From: Paraburkholderia domus
GTDB lineage: Bacteria; Pseudomonadota; Gammaproteobacteria; Burkholderiales; Burkholderiaceae
DNA: 64,000 nt
Assembly: GCF_905220705.1 (NCBI RefSeq)
Contig: NZ_CAJNAT010000001.1
Coordinates: 1,054,001 to 1,118,000 of the forward strand
Reading direction: 5' to 3'
The notes beneath the pieces were generated by a model. It did no database searches and had not been told where the DNA came from. It worked only from the letters and a program-made list of their open reading frames with translations. A program made the translations under genes and the position numbers. Positions 1-13,308 of the stretch are shown piece after piece. The stretch's first letter is position 1. The number at the start of each line of letters is the position of its first letter.

Positions 1-192
1 GCAGCGACGATTCAGGTCGCGATGCATCAACTGGCTGTCGAGCAGCGCCGATACATCAGACAAACCGTAATCAAAGCGCAAGACGTATTCGATGTCTGTG
101 TAATCGTGATAGGCGCCGCTGTCTGCCAGCTTCTGCGCTTCAGCGAAGGCAGCATGTTGCCGCTCGCCGTTCATCAAATCTCTGATCGCCAT
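1..192 (-). CDS. Unrecognised protein, N-terminal part (runs off left edge)
   Basis: An ATG at 192 opens a frame with no stop to the window edge, giving 64 residues beginning MAIRDLMNGE. A GGAG sits about 8 bases upstream of the ATG, which supports this start. The visible part is hydrophilic and mixed in charge, with no membrane segment or signal peptide. I do not recognise the family, and the rest of the gene lies outside the window. It is followed upstream by about 190 bases without a clear gene. Confidence 0.55.
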   Translation of the reverse strand, partial: MAIRDLMNGERQHAAFAEAQKLADSGAYHDYTDIEYVLRFDYGLSDVSALLDSQLMHRDLNRRC

Positions 193-382
193 GATTGCCG
201 CTCCGAGGAACAGTGACGCCATCATAGCAATGCCAATTGAAACGCACGGTCGCGCGCGCGCAACACCTGGTGTTTTCCGTAGGCGCTTTGGTTAGCGCGG
301 GACGGACAAGCAAGCGTACCGCGCGTTTCGGGTATGGAACCATGATCCGCGTTCCGCGAAGAATGCCTGCCCCACGATGCCG

Positions 383-1603
383 TCAAGCGGCAGCGACAGG
401 CACCTTCATTCCGTGCCACTTGATGACCAGAATCCGGCCGGCGTAACACAGCACGCCCGCGACGCCTACGACGACGCCCATCCCCTTGGGCGAGCCGTCC
501 TGCCAGAGTCCGACTGCGAGGCTCGCCAACGCGCCGAGCGCCAACTGCACTGCGCCGAACACAGCGGCCGCGGCGCCGGCATTCATCGGATAGCGATGCA
601 TCAGATCGGTCGTACAGTTAGCAGACAACAGCCCCACCACGCCAACCACGAAGAACAAACCGAAAACGATCGACCACAACCCGCCCCACCCCGTCAGCGA
701 GACGAGACAGACGAACAGCGACGCAATGCAACTCACGGTCGCGGCGAAAGAAATGATCGGCAGCGAGCCGAGCCGGCCGACGAGGCGAGTATTCATCAAG
801 TTACCGAACATGATGCCGACGATATTCAGCGCGAACAGAAAGCCGTAATGCTGCGCCGATACATGGAAATATTCGATGTACACGAACGGCGTCGCGGTGA
901 TGTACGCGAACATCGACGCGAACGCCATGCCGCCGCACAGCATGTGCCCCCACGCGACCGGATCGCGTAGCAACTTGCCGTACGCACCGAACGATTTCAG
1001 CAGCGCCGAGTGCGCACGCTTTTCTGGCGGCCACGTTTCCGGCACCTTGAGGAAAGCGGTCACCGCACACACCGTACCGAACAGCGTCAGCACGACAAAA
1101 ACGACACGCCAGCCGCCAAGCAACAACAACTGCCCGCCGATCAGCGGCGCGAGCAACGGCCCGATCGACGTGACGATGGCGAGCATCGACAGCACGCGTG
1201 CGGCATCGGTCGGCCCGTGCGCGTCGCGGGCGATCGCGCGCGCCAGCACCGAGGCTGCGCCCGCGCCGAGCGCCTGCACGAAGCGGAACGTCACCAGCGA
1301 TCCGATCGAAAACGACAGCGCACATGCCACGCTAGCCAGCGCATACATGATGATGCCGCCCAGCAACACGGGCCGGCGACCATAGGTGTCCGAGAGCGGA
1401 CCGTAGAGCAACATGCCGATCGAAAAGCCGAACATGAAACTGGTGAGCGTGGTTTGCGCGGCGCCGTTGCTGATGGCGAACGCCTGCGCGATAGTCGGCA
1501 GGCTTGGCAGATACATATCGATCGAAATCGGCCCGCATGCGGCAAGCGCACCGAGCAACAGAATCAGCCGGCCATCGGGCCGGCTTCTGGTGACGTGAGA
1601 CAT
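383..1603 (-). CDS. MFS multidrug efflux transporter, Bcr/CflA type
   Basis: A 406-residue integral membrane protein of the major facilitator superfamily with about 12 hydrophobic segments. The first segment carries GPISIDMYLPSLP (residues 24-36), typical of the Bcr/CflA drug:H+ antiporter group. The loop after the second segment has the MFS motif A form GPLSDTYGRRPVLLGG (about 68-83). Family members export drugs such as bicyclomycin, or small metabolites, across the inner membrane. The frame extends upstream to 1669, but the internal ATG at 1603 gives the usual family length (about 400) and places the first helix near the N terminus. The substrate cannot be inferred. The gene appears monocistronic. 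Confidence 0.85.
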   Translation of the reverse strand: MSHVTRSRPDGRLILLLGALAACGPISIDMYLPSLPTIAQAFAISNGAAQTTLTSFMFGFSIGMLLYGPLSDTYGRRPVLLGGIIMYALASVACALSFSIGSLVTFRFVQALGAGAASVLARAIARDAHGPTDAARVLSMLAIVTSIGPLLAPLIGGQLLLLGGWRVVFVVLTLFGTVCAVTAFLKVPETWPPEKRAHSALLKSFGAYGKLLRDPVAWGHMLCGGMAFASMFAYITATPFVYIEYFHVSAQHYGFLFALNIVGIMFGNLMNTRLVGRLGSLPIISFAATVSCIASLFVCLVSLTGWGGLWSIVFGLFFVVGVVGLLSANCTTDLMHRYPMNAGAAAAVFGAVQLALGALASLAVGLWQDGSPKGMGVVVGVAGVLCYAGRILVIKWHGMKVPVAAA

Positions 1604-1851
1604 GGGAATCCAGATGAAGCGCCGCGCCGTCATCGGCAGCGAAACGCATTGAAACGGGGAAAACAGCAACTTGACAGCCCCAATTGTACGCGACGGTTAA
1701 GTCATCCGCCGCACCCGGGCCTCGCTGGGCGGGCCACCCGCGCTCCGCGACAAGCACGCCGCCGATCAGTTAAGCTGCCGCCAGAACGCTGCCTGGCGTG
1801 ACCCAAACCCGTCAGCCACGCCCTCTTCCACTGCCCCGCCCCGACCCTGTC

Positions 1852-2328
1852 ATGACTGCCTTCCTGCTGATCTGGAGCCCCAAGAAATGGCCGTGGCCCG
1901 AGTTACCCGACGTGGCGAAGCGGGTCGCCGCAGGCGTAGCGGTGACCGACGTGTGGGGTTGCGGATTTGCCCGCAGCATCCTGCCGGGCGACCGCGTGTT
2001 CCTGCACCGTGTTGCACAGGAACCCAAGGGCATTTTCGGCTCCGGCTACGTGACCCGCGCACCGTACGAAGTCCCCGACCCGGCGACGAAGCGCGGTTAT
2101 CGGTTGTGCATCGACTTCGTGTACGACTGGGTGGTCGACGCACACGAAGGCGTCGTCATTCCCCGCGAGAGGTTGCGCACGCATCCGTTTTCGGTGCAGA
2201 CATGGGACGCGCAGAGTTCGGGCACCGTGATCAAGCCGATAGCCGAAGGCGCACTCGAAAAGCGCTGGGCCGAACTCACAGGCAAGCGCAAACCACCGAC
2301 GCTTGATACCCTTTGTCACCAAGGCTGA
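1852..2328 (+). CDS. EVE/PUA-like domain protein
   Basis: A 158-residue soluble protein. The ATG at 1852 is preferred because MTAFLLIWSPKKW matches the start of EVE-type domains, while the upstream extension to 1798 is proline/arginine-rich and unlike the fold. Other EVE-like features are the GDRVFLHR strand (about 47-54), the GIFGSGYV strand and a terminal amphipathic helix. EVE domains are PUA-like folds that bind modified bases in nucleic acid. Some are fused to McrB-type restriction nucleases, but this one stands alone with no nuclease neighbour. The assignment rests on motif resemblance, and the ligand is unknown. Confidence 0.55.
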   Translation: MTAFLLIWSPKKWPWPELPDVAKRVAAGVAVTDVWGCGFARSILPGDRVFLHRVAQEPKGIFGSGYVTRAPYEVPDPATKRGYRLCIDFVYDWVVDAHEGVVIPRERLRTHPFSVQTWDAQSSGTVIKPIAEGALEKRWAELTGKRKPPTLDTLCHQG

Positions 2329-2406
2329 ATGTGCGAGAACACCGATTCCAGATGCACCTCTACCTCCTCCAAGCAAGGGGACCCGCTTATAAGCTAGCGG
2401 TTGGAA

Positions 2407-2515
2407 GCCGCTTTCTTTTGCCTATCTTTTCTTTGCGGCATGCAAAGAAAAGTAGGTGCCGCCCCGCACAGGGGCGACGCCAATAGACCACTAAGAAATC
2501 AAGGATAGGCACGGG
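2407..2515. repeat. Burkholderia-type intergenic repeat with hairpin
   Basis: This intergenic element has a near-perfect inverted repeat. The left arm CCTATCTTTTCTTTGC (2421-2436) faces GCAAAGAAAAGTAGG (2442-2456), with one extra base. GCCGCCCCGCACAGGGGCGACGC-type sequence and a CACTAAGAAATCAAGGA-like tail follow. From memory, closely similar elements occur many times in Paraburkholderia genomes, which I cannot verify here. It fills most of the 330-base gap between the EVE-like gene and hemL. The only other thing seen in the gap is a TACAAT (2573-2578), a possible -10 box for hemL. Confidence 0.6.
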
Positions 2516-2657
2516 AAACAGCAACACCGCCCCAGCATGGGCAAGCCCGAAACCTCTTCACGCTGACTCCGGTACAATTTCTCTACTCATCCCAGCGCCG
2601 CGCGAGCCGCCTCCAGGCCGCTCGCGCCGCTGCGCAACCCAAATTCCAGCCATCACC

Positions 2658-3941
2658 ATGTCCAAAAACCAGACCCTCTTCGAGCGCGCGCAGCGCACCA
2701 TCCCCGGCGGCGTGAACTCGCCGGTCCGCGCATTCCGTTCGGTAGGCGGCACGCCGCGCTTCATCGAGCGCGCGGAAGGCGCCTATTTCTGGGACGCGGA
2801 CGGCCAACGCTATATCGACTACATCGGCTCATGGGGCCCGATGATTCTTGGCCACGTCCACCCGGAAGTGCTCGAAGCGGTCCAGCGCGTGCTGGCCAAG
2901 GGTTTCTCCTTTGGCGCGCCGACGGAATCCGAAATCGAAATCGCCGAAGAAATCTGCAAACTGGTGCCGTCGATCGAACAGGTCCGCATGGTCTCGAGCG
3001 GCACCGAAGCGACCATGAGCGCGCTGCGTCTCGCGCGCGGCTTCACGAACCGCAGCCGCATCGTCAAGTTCGAAGGCTGTTATCACGGCCACGCGGACAG
3101 CCTGCTGGTCAAAGCCGGCTCGGGCCTGCTCACGTTCGGCAATCCGACTTCGGCAGGCGTGCCGGCCGATATCGCCAAGCACACCACCGTGCTCGAGTAC
3201 AACAACGTCGCTGAACTCGAAGAAGCGTTCAAGGCGTTCGGCAACGAGATCGCCTCGGTGATCGTCGAGCCGGTTGCGGGCAACATGAACCTCGTGCGCG
3301 CCACGCCTGAATTCCTGCAAGCCTTGCGGCGCCTGTGCACCGAGTACGGCTCGGTACTGATTTTCGACGAAGTGATGTGCGGCTTCCGCGTCGCCCTGGG
3401 CGGCGCGCAAGAGGTCTACGGCATCGCGCCGGATCTGACGTGTCTGGGCAAGGTGATCGGCGGCGGCATGCCGGCGGCAGCCTTCGGCGGCCGGCGCGAC
3501 ATCATGGCTCACCTCGCCCCGCTCGGCGGCGTCTACCAGGCGGGCACGCTGTCGGGCAACCCGATCGCCGTCGCCGCGGGCCTGAAGACACTGCAACTGA
3601 TCCAGGCGCCGGGCTTCTACGACACGCTCGCTACCCGCACCACGCGTCTCGCGCAGGGTCTCGCGAATGTTGCGCGCGAAGCGAAGGTAGCGTTTGCGGC
3701 CGATTCGCTTGGCGGCATGTTCGGCCTTTACTTCACCGAGTCGGTTCCGACCAGCTTCGCCGAAGTCACGAAGAGCGACGTGCCGCGCTTCAACGCGTTC
3801 TTCCACAAGATGCTCGACGCGGGCGTGTACTTCGCGCCGTCCGCGTATGAAGCGGGCTTCGTTTCGATCGTTCACGACGACGCGATCATCGACGCCACGA
3901 TCGACGCAGCGCGCGGCGCGTTCGCCTCGCTCGCGGCCTGA
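2658..3941 (+). CDS. hemL: Glutamate-1-semialdehyde 2,1-aminomutase
   Basis: This PLP enzyme converts glutamate-1-semialdehyde to 5-aminolevulinate, the committed precursor for heme in the C5 pathway, in the cytoplasm. The 427-residue length equals the family norm. Visible marks are the N-terminal [13 protein letters not shown], the SSGTEATM loop that binds the cofactor phosphate (about 113-120), [10 protein letters not shown] with the cofactor Asp (about 235-244), and the Schiff-base lysine in [10 protein letters not shown] (K265). It lies 72 bases upstream of ribD on the same strand, so it may head the riboflavin transcript. A possible -10 box TACAAT lies at 2573-2578. Confidence 0.97.
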   Translation: MSKNQTLFERAQRTIPGGVNSPVRAFRSVGGTPRFIERAEGAYFWDADGQRYIDYIGSWGPMILGHVHPEVLEAVQRVLAKGFSFGAPTESEIEIAEEICKLVPSIEQVRMVSSGTEATMSALRLARGFTNRSRIVKFEGCYHGHADSLLVKAGSGLLTFGNPTSAGVPADIAKHTTVLEYNNVAELEEAFKAFGNEIASVIVEPVAGNMNLVRATPEFLQALRRLCTEYGSVLIFDEVMCGFRVALGGAQEVYGIAPDLTCLGKVIGGGMPAAAFGGRRDIMAHLAPLGGVYQAGTLSGNPIAVAAGLKTLQLIQAPGFYDTLATRTTRLAQGLANVAREAKVAFAADSLGGMFGLYFTESVPTSFAEVTKSDVPRFNAFFHKMLDAGVYFAPSAYEAGFVSIVHDDAIIDATIDAARGAFASLAA

Positions 3942-4013
3942 GGCCGCCGCGCCATAGAAACCGCCAAAACCCAAACTCCATACTGCCTAGCCACCGCACC
4001 CGACCGGATCCCG

Positions 4014-5183
4014 ATGTTTTCGCAAACCGACTTCGTCCATATGGAGCGCGCGCTCGCGCTGGCCAAGCGCGGCATGTATACGACCGACCCGAATCCGCGC
4101 GTCGGTTGCGTGCTCGTCAAGAACGGCGAGGTGATCGGCGAAGGCTTCACGCAACCAGCCGGCCAGGATCATGCCGAAGTGCGCGCGCTGAAAGACGCGC
4201 GTTCGCGCGGCCACGATCTGCGCGGCGCCACGGCTTACGTGACGCTCGAGCCGTGCAGTCATTTCGGCCGCACGCCGCCGTGCGCGAATGCGCTGATCGA
4301 AGCGCAGGTCGAGCGCGTGGTTGCGGCGATGGAAGATCCGAATCCGCAGGTCTCCGGGCGTGGCCTCAAGATGCTGCGCGACGCCGGCATTGAAGTGCGT
4401 TGCGGGCTGCTCGCCAACGAAGCGCACGAGCTGAACATCGGCTTCGTGTCGCGCATGACGCGCGGCCGCCCGTGGGTCCGCATGAAAGTGGCGGCCTCGC
4501 TGGACGGCCGCACCGGCTTGCCGTCGGGCGTCAGTCAATGGATTACCGGCGAAGCGGCGCGCGCCGATGGTCACGCATGGCGCGCCCGCGCGTCGGCGAT
4601 CCTGACGGGCATCGGCACCGTCAGGGAAGACGATCCGCGCATGACCGTGCGCGCTGTCGACACCCCGCGCCAGCCGCAACGCGTGCTGATCGACAGCCAG
4701 CTCGATGTGCCGCCCGAAGCGCAGATCCTGGCCGGTGCACCCACACTGATTTTCTGCGGCAATCTCGACGAACGTCATACTGAGCGGGCAAGCGCACTGC
4801 GCGATCGCGGCGCGGAGATCGTGCAACTGGCGAACGCGGCGGGCAAGGTCGACCTGCCCGCCGTGCTGAAAGTGCTCGGCGAACGTAACGTGAACGAACT
4901 GCACGTCGAGGCGGGCTACAAGCTGAACGGCTCGCTGCTGCGTGAGGGCTGCGTCGACGAACTGCTGGTCTATCTCGCGCCAAGCCTGCTCGGCGTAGAC
5001 TCGATGAGTATGTTCAATCTGAACGCGCCGGAAACGCTCGAAGGCCGCATGCAACTGAATTTCCACGCGGTCGACCGGATCGGCGACGATCTACGGATTC
5101 TCGCGCGCTTTGTGCCCCGCACCGAGCCGCATCCGGCACCCGAAGGCGGGACCGATTCCGCCCCTCAACCCACTTCGAATTGA
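4014..5183 (+). CDS. ribD: Bifunctional diaminohydroxyphosphoribosylaminopyrimidine deaminase / reductase
   Basis: This enzyme catalyses the second and third steps of riboflavin synthesis: deamination of the pyrimidine made by GTP cyclohydrolase II, then NADPH reduction of the ribosyl side chain. The N-terminal cytidine-deaminase-like domain shows the zinc site HAE (H53, E55) and PCSHFGRTPPC (C81, C90). The C-terminal reductase domain (about 150-370) resembles dihydrofolate reductase, with VRMKVAASLDGRTGLPSG at its start. The 389-residue length is normal. The stop is 15 bases before the riboflavin synthase start, so the two are almost certainly co-transcribed. Confidence 0.97.
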   Translation: MFSQTDFVHMERALALAKRGMYTTDPNPRVGCVLVKNGEVIGEGFTQPAGQDHAEVRALKDARSRGHDLRGATAYVTLEPCSHFGRTPPCANALIEAQVERVVAAMEDPNPQVSGRGLKMLRDAGIEVRCGLLANEAHELNIGFVSRMTRGRPWVRMKVAASLDGRTGLPSGVSQWITGEAARADGHAWRARASAILTGIGTVREDDPRMTVRAVDTPRQPQRVLIDSQLDVPPEAQILAGAPTLIFCGNLDERHTERASALRDRGAEIVQLANAAGKVDLPAVLKVLGERNVNELHVEAGYKLNGSLLREGCVDELLVYLAPSLLGVDSMSMFNLNAPETLEGRMQLNFHAVDRIGDDLRILARFVPRTEPHPAPEGGTDSAPQPTSN

Positions 5184-5198
5184 TCAAGGATTAGCACG

Positions 5199-5834
5199 AT
5201 GTTTACAGGAATCGTCGCGGCGGTCGGCCGCATCGAATCAGTCAAACCCCTCGGCACCGATGGCGATGCGGGCGTGCGCCTGAACGTCGAAGCCGGCGGC
5301 CTCGATCTCGAAGACGTCCAGCTTGGCGACAGCATCACGATCCAGGGCGCCTGCATGACGGTCGTGGAAAAAGCCGCGCATTCGTTCGAAGTGGACGTGT
5401 CGCGCGAAAGCCTGAACTGCACAGTCGGTCTCGGCGAGCCTGGCGAAGTCAATCTGGAGAAAGCCCTGCGCGCGCACGACCGGCTCGGTGGCCATATCGT
5501 CTCCGGCCACATCGACGGCCTCGGCACGGTCACGCGTTTCGCGCCGGTCGGTGAGTCGCACGAACTGCGCGTGCTGGCGCCGCGAGACATCGGCCGCTAT
5601 CTGGCTTTCAAAGGCTCGATCACGGTCAACGGCGTGAGCTTGACGGTCAACTCGGTCAGCGATCGCGACGGCGGCTGCGAATTCTCGATCAACCTGATCC
5701 CGCACACCGTGCAGGTGACGTCGCTAAAGAATTTGCGCGAGGGTTCGCAGGTCAATCTGGAGATCGATCTGATTGCACGGTATGTGGAGCGGATGTTGAG
5801 CACGTCTCAGGACGGCTCCAATCCGTTGAAATAG
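5199..5834 (+). CDS. ribE: Riboflavin synthase, alpha subunit
   Basis: This enzyme dismutates two molecules of 6,7-dimethyl-8-ribityllumazine to riboflavin and the pyrimidine co-product. The 211-residue protein has the canonical start MFTGIVAAVGRIE and two similar lumazine-binding barrels (about 1-97 and 98-195). Each carries a GDSITIQGACMTV or GSITVNGVSLTV strand, and GGHIVSGHIDGLG links them. It sits 15 bases after ribD. The name ribC is also used in some genomes. Downstream the riboflavin block is broken by a decayed transporter, icd and ilvD before ribB and ribH resume. Confidence 0.96.
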   Translation: MFTGIVAAVGRIESVKPLGTDGDAGVRLNVEAGGLDLEDVQLGDSITIQGACMTVVEKAAHSFEVDVSRESLNCTVGLGEPGEVNLEKALRAHDRLGGHIVSGHIDGLGTVTRFAPVGESHELRVLAPRDIGRYLAFKGSITVNGVSLTVNSVSDRDGGCEFSINLIPHTVQVTSLKNLREGSQVNLEIDLIARYVERMLSTSQDGSNPLK

Positions 5835-5909
5835 TCTGGCGTTTGAAGCAACCAGCCAGTTCTGCGATTGGTTGACGGTATGCCGTCGATTTGCACGACA
5901 GCTATACCG

Positions 5910-6330
5910 TCACGATCGGTGAATGCAGCAGTTTTGCCCCGAGGACAACATCGCCGCGATGCCCAACGACAGCATATTGAAACTGCCGTAGAACATCTTC
6001 TTGTCCGGGGGCGCCAGCTCGTAAATCGTCACCGAGGACAATGCAAACTGCGCACCGACGGCAAAGCCTTGCGCGAGCCGGCCGATCACAACCAGGATCG
6101 GCGCAGCGAGCCCCAGTGTCGCGGATCCTGGCGTCAAACCCAGCAGCAGCGAACCCACCGACATCGCCAGCATGATCCAAGACAGCGCCTTGACGCGCCC
6201 TGCTCGGTCCGCGTACCTGCCCATCACGACGCCACCGATCGGTCTCACCAGGAACCCGACGGCAAACGTCGCGAACGTAAGGTGCGTTAGCCCCGGAATA
6301 ATCAGGCAGAATCCAATCGTGCTATCCGGT
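5910..6330 (-). pseudogene. Remnant of an MHS-family metabolite:H+ symporter
   Basis: A stretch of minus-strand frame reads like the middle of an MFS/MHS symporter: FATFAVGFLVRPIGG, then the signature GRYADRAGRVK, then a membrane helix and IGRLAQGFAVGAQF. The resemblance starts abruptly near 6310, with only arginine-rich nonsense before it. It ends with a short unrelated tail (CCIHRS) and a stop at 5910. Both the first helices and the C-terminal half are therefore missing (intact members are about 430 residues). No plausible start is present. It lies between riboflavin synthase and icd and marks an old rearrangement. Confidence 0.75.
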
Positions 6331-6482
6331 CTGCGTCGCGGACGGACGGATGTGTCGGCGTGCCGCAGGCCCGTCGATGAACGCCGTTCCGCACGCCATC
6401 CGATGCTCCGTCTCAGCGTTTACCCCTCCCGCCCGACTGATGCGCACGGGAGGCATTTCAACCGCCTGCCAAGAGCCAAGCG

Positions 6483-8723
<2,241 letters not shown>

Positions 8724-8837
8724 AGTCGCGTCGCACGGCGAGCGGGCACGGACTGCCGCTTGCCGCTGCCCAGCAGTGCGCTCGCGCCATTGCTTGAAGA
8801 CAACACGCTCGACCTGAGCCTGTATCACGATTGCAAA

Positions 8838-8870
8838 CGGGCGGCGTCCGTTGCGGACGCCGCCCGTCTT
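8838..8870. terminator. Bidirectional intrinsic terminator between icd and ilvD
   Basis: A perfect 13-base-pair stem, CGGGCGGCGTCCG (8838-8850) with CGGACGCCGCCCG (8854-8866), carries a 3-base loop and a short TCTT tail on the plus strand. It lies between the convergent genes icd and ilvD and can serve both. Confidence 0.8.
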
Positions 8871-8917
8871 CACGGCTCCGGCTTCAACGAGCCGGCCGGC
8901 TAAGCCTCAGTTGCGTC

Positions 8918-10780
8918 TCACTTGCGCTTCAATTGCGAGAGGTCTCGCACGGCGCCGCGGTCGGCGGAGGTCGCCAACGCCGCATAGGCCTGCAACGCTT
9001 GCGACACCACGCGTTCACGATCCACCGGCATCCAGGCCTTGTCGCCGCGAGCCTCCATGGCTTCGCGACGGCGTGCCAGTTCCGCGTCCGACACCACCAG
9101 GTGCATCTTCCGTTTGGGAATGTCGATCTCGATCACGTCGCCCTCTTCCACCAGGCCGATCGTGCCGCCTTCGGCTGCTTCCGGCGACGCATGCCCGATC
9201 ACCAGCCCTGACGAACCGCCAGAGAAGCGGCCATCGGTAAACAGCGCGCAGGTCTTACCCAGGCCCTTGGATTTCAGATACGACGTGGGGTAAAGCATTT
9301 CCTGCATGCCGGGGCCGCCCTTGGGGCCTTCGTAACGGATCACGACCACGTCGCCCGCGACGACCTTGTCGCCCAGAATGGCTTCGACGGCGTCGTCCTG
9401 GCTCTCGAAGACGCGCGCGTGCCCGGAGAAGACCCATTGCGATTCGTCGACGCCCGCGGTCTTGACGATACAGCCCTTCTCCGCGAGGTTGCCGTAGAGC
9501 ACGGCGAGGCCGCCATCTTTCGAATACGCGTTCTCCTTGCTGCGGATACAGCCGGTCTTGCGGTCAGTGTCCAGCGCAGTGAAGGTAGCTTCCTGGCTGA
9601 ACGCGACCGTGGTCGGAATGCCGCCCGGCGCCGCGCGGAAGAGTTTCTGCGCTTCTTCACCCGCGCCGCCGGCGACGTCCCACCTGGCGATCGCATTGCC
9701 CAGCGTGCCGCTATGCACGTTGCCGCACGACAGGTCCAGCAGATCCGCGCGGGCCAGTTCGCCGAGAATGCCGGGAATGCCGCCGGCACGATGCACGTCT
9801 TCGATATGGAATTTGTCCGTGGCGGGCGCCACTTTGCACAGGCACGGCACCTTGCGCGAGATGCGATCGATGTCGGACATCGTGAAATCGACGCCGCCTT
9901 CCTGCGCAGCGGCCAGCAGGTGCAGCACGGTATTGGTCGAACCACCCATGGCGACGTCGAGCGCCATGGCGTTCTCGAACGCCTGCTTGCTGGCGATGTT
10001 GCGCGGCAGGACCGACGCGTCATCTTCCTGATAGTAGCGGCGGCACAGGTCCACCACGAGACGGCCGGCCTGTTCGAACAGGCCCTTGCGCCATGCATGC
10101 GTGGCGACGATCGTGCCGTTGCCGGGCAACGCCAGGCCGATCGCTTCGGTCAGGCAGTTCATCGAGTTTGCGGTGAACATGCCCGAGCAGGAACCGCACG
10201 TCGGGCAGGCGCTGCGCTCGATTTCCGCCACTTCGGCGTCGCTGACCCTGGAGTCGCCCGCCTTGATCATTGCGTCGATCAGGTCGATCTTGGCGATCAC
10301 CTGGCCGTCCGTCGGCGATTTGACCTTGCCCGCTTCCATCGGACCGCCTGACACAAAAACGACGGGGATGTTCAGGCGCATGGCGGCCATCAGCATGCCC
10401 GGGGTGATCTTGTCGCAATTGGAGATGCAGACCATGGCGTCGGCGCAGTGCGCGTTGACCATGTACTCCACGGAGTCGGCGATCAGCTCGCGCGAAGGCA
10501 GCGAATAGAGCATGCCGCCGTGGCCCATGGCGATGCCGTCGTCCACTGCAATCGTGTTGAATTCCCTGGCTACACCGCCCGCCGCTTCGATTTCCTTCGC
10601 GACCAGTGCGCCCAGGTCGCGCAAATGCACATGGCCCGGCACGAACTGGGTGAACGAGTTCACCACGGCGATAATCGGCTTGCCGAAATCGTCGTCTTTC
10701 ATTCCGGTGGCGCGCCACAAGGCGCGGGCGCCGGCCATGTTGCGGCCATGAGTCGATGTGCGTGAGCGATAGTGCGGCAT
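8918..10780 (-). CDS. ilvD: Dihydroxy-acid dehydratase
   Basis: This enzyme dehydrates 2,3-dihydroxy-isovalerate and the 3-methylvalerate analogue to the 2-oxo acids in valine, isoleucine and leucine synthesis. The 620-residue length fits the E. coli-type iron-sulfur enzyme. Cluster cysteines are visible in [10 protein letters not shown] (C122) and [10 protein letters not shown] (C192, C195). The C-terminal region has the [12 protein letters not shown] motif and [12 protein letters not shown] at 10780 gives the canonical start [20 protein letters not shown]. It is divergent from ribB across about 200 bases and transcribed alone. Confidence 0.97.
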   Translation of the reverse strand: MPHYRSRTSTHGRNMAGARALWRATGMKDDDFGKPIIAVVNSFTQFVPGHVHLRDLGALVAKEIEAAGGVAREFNTIAVDDGIAMGHGGMLYSLPSRELIADSVEYMVNAHCADAMVCISNCDKITPGMLMAAMRLNIPVVFVSGGPMEAGKVKSPTDGQVIAKIDLIDAMIKAGDSRVSDAEVAEIERSACPTCGSCSGMFTANSMNCLTEAIGLALPGNGTIVATHAWRKGLFEQAGRLVVDLCRRYYQEDDASVLPRNIASKQAFENAMALDVAMGGSTNTVLHLLAAAQEGGVDFTMSDIDRISRKVPCLCKVAPATDKFHIEDVHRAGGIPGILGELARADLLDLSCGNVHSGTLGNAIARWDVAGGAGEEAQKLFRAAPGGIPTTVAFSQEATFTALDTDRKTGCIRSKENAYSKDGGLAVLYGNLAEKGCIVKTAGVDESQWVFSGHARVFESQDDAVEAILGDKVVAGDVVVIRYEGPKGGPGMQEMLYPTSYLKSKGLGKTCALFTDGRFSGGSSGLVIGHASPEAAEGGTIGLVEEGDVIEIDIPKRKMHLVVSDAELARRREAMEARGDKAWMPVDRERVVSQALQAYAALATSADRGAVRDLSQLKRK

Positions 10781-10952
10781 GATCTGTGATCTGTCTCGAA
10801 CGTTTAGCGGGGAAAATGTTTTCTGGAGGCGGCCTTCGCGGGCGCGACGAATTATAGCAACGGCGCCCTGTCAAACCTCCACCAGACAGGCCAACCGCCT
10901 GGCCAAACGGCCTATGCCATCTGGCGCAGGCGACGTGGGCGCGCGCGTGGCG

Positions 10953-10958
10953 TAAAAT
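10953..10958 (+). promoter_or_regulatory. Probable -10 box for the ribB-ribH-nusB transcript
   Basis: A TAAAAT lies 30 bases before the ribB start, within GGCGTAAAATACGCGC, a frequent promoter form in this group. No convincing -35 hexamer was found. No FMN riboswitch (RFN element) consensus is visible in the 207 bases between ilvD and ribB. Confidence 0.4.
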
Positions 10959-10987
10959 ACGCGCTTTCTTCGAAAAACTCCGCCAAC

Positions 10988-12124
<1,137 letters not shown>

Positions 12125-12174
12125 TCCGACCAATCACGCGCTTAAGCGCCCACTCAAAACACTACGGAATTCAC

Positions 12175-12681
12175 ATGGAAATCGGACAATACCAACCGAA
12201 TCTCGACGGCGACGGACTGCGTATCGGCATCGTCCAGGCGCGTTTTAACGAACCCGTCTGCAACGGCCTCGCGGATTCGTGCATCGAAGAACTCGAACGC
12301 CTCGGCGTGACCGGCGAAGACGTGTTGCTGGTCACCGTGCCGGGCGCGCTGGAAATCCCGCTGGCGCTGCAAAAGCTCGCCGAAAGCGCGCAATTCGACG
12401 CACTGATCGCGCTGGGCGCGGTCATTCGCGGCGAGACGTACCACTTCGAACTGGTGTCGAACGAAAGCGGCGCGGGCATCACGCGTATCGGCCTCGATTT
12501 CGGCATTCCGGTTGCGAACGCCGTGCTGACCACGGAAAACGACGAGCAAGCCGTCGCGCGCATGACCGAGAAGGGTCGTGACGCAGCGCGCGTGGCCGTC
12601 GAAATGGCCAATCTCGCCGTCGCGCTCGAACAACTCGGCGGTGACGACGAAGAAGAAGACGAAGAAGAGGAAGAGGCATGA
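12175..12681 (+). CDS. ribH: 6,7-dimethyl-8-ribityllumazine synthase
   Basis: This enzyme condenses the RibD/phosphatase product with dihydroxybutanone phosphate to lumazine, the substrate of riboflavin synthase. Marks are [11 protein letters not shown] (about 16-26), [15 protein letters not shown] (about 56-70), [14 protein letters not shown] (about 80-93) and the [15 protein letters not shown] strand. At 168 residues it is slightly long because of a C-terminal tail of almost only Asp and Glu (about 155-167). The tail lies beyond the conserved fold. Its last four bases overlap the nusB start (ATGA), so translation is coupled. Confidence 0.96.
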   Translation: MEIGQYQPNLDGDGLRIGIVQARFNEPVCNGLADSCIEELERLGVTGEDVLLVTVPGALEIPLALQKLAESAQFDALIALGAVIRGETYHFELVSNESGAGITRIGLDFGIPVANAVLTTENDEQAVARMTEKGRDAARVAVEMANLAVALEQLGGDDEEEDEEEEEA

Positions 12682-13112
12682 AGAGCGCACGCCGACGCTC
12701 CCGCGAACTGGCCACGCAGGGGCTTTACCAGTGGCTGCTGTCGGGCTCGCCCGGCGGTGAAATCGACGCGCAGCTGCGCGGCGCGCAAGGCTTCGACAAG
12801 GCCGACCACGAACATCTGGACGCCATCCTGCACGGCGTGATCCGCGATTCGGAAGCACTCTCCGCCGACATCGCACCGTGCCTCGACCGCCCGATCGACC
12901 AGCTTTCGCCGGTCGAACGCGCTGTGCTGCTGGTCGCCGCGTTCGAGTTGAAGAATCACGTCGATATCCCCTATCGCGTGGTCATCAATGAAGCAGTCGA
13001 ACTCGCCAAGACGTTTGGCGGGGCGGACGGCTACAAGTACGTGAACGGCGTGCTGGACAAGCTGTCGGCACAACTGCGCGCTGCTGAAACGCAGGCGGCT
13101 CGCAAGCATTGA
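12678..13112 (+). CDS. nusB: Transcription antitermination factor NusB
   Basis: NusB binds the boxA RNA with NusE (ribosomal protein S10) and supports antitermination during rRNA transcription. The 144-residue protein starts [20 protein letters not shown], the typical arginine-rich N terminus, and keeps [12 protein letters not shown] and [26 protein letters not shown] near the C terminus. The start overlaps the ribH stop by four bases. The ribH-nusB pair is a common arrangement in proteobacteria. Confidence 0.96.
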   Translation: MKSARRRSRELATQGLYQWLLSGSPGGEIDAQLRGAQGFDKADHEHLDAILHGVIRDSEALSADIAPCLDRPIDQLSPVERAVLLVAAFELKNHVDIPYRVVINEAVELAKTFGGADGYKYVNGVLDKLSAQLRAAETQAARKH

Positions 13113-13308
13113 GCGTGAGGCGCGTGACCTGGTCATGCGCCATACGCTAATGCGGATTCACTGGCCCGCGGATCATCCGCCGGCCGGTTGAACCCAAAGT
13201 GGAATCATGCAGCCCCATACTGGCGGGCGCTTGCAAGGACGCCGTTACGCGCATGAACCCATGCGCCGCGCGCCGTCCCGCTTTTGCTTCTGAACTGGAT
13301 TTGATCGT

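Noticed and set aside
5837..5858. Possible terminator after riboflavin synthase (CTGGC...GCCAG)
   Set aside because: The stem is only five base pairs with a 12-base loop and no T run.
10781..10987. FMN riboswitch upstream of ribB
   Set aside because: I looked for the conserved RFN blocks in the whole intergenic region and found none; only a promoter-like -10 box is present.
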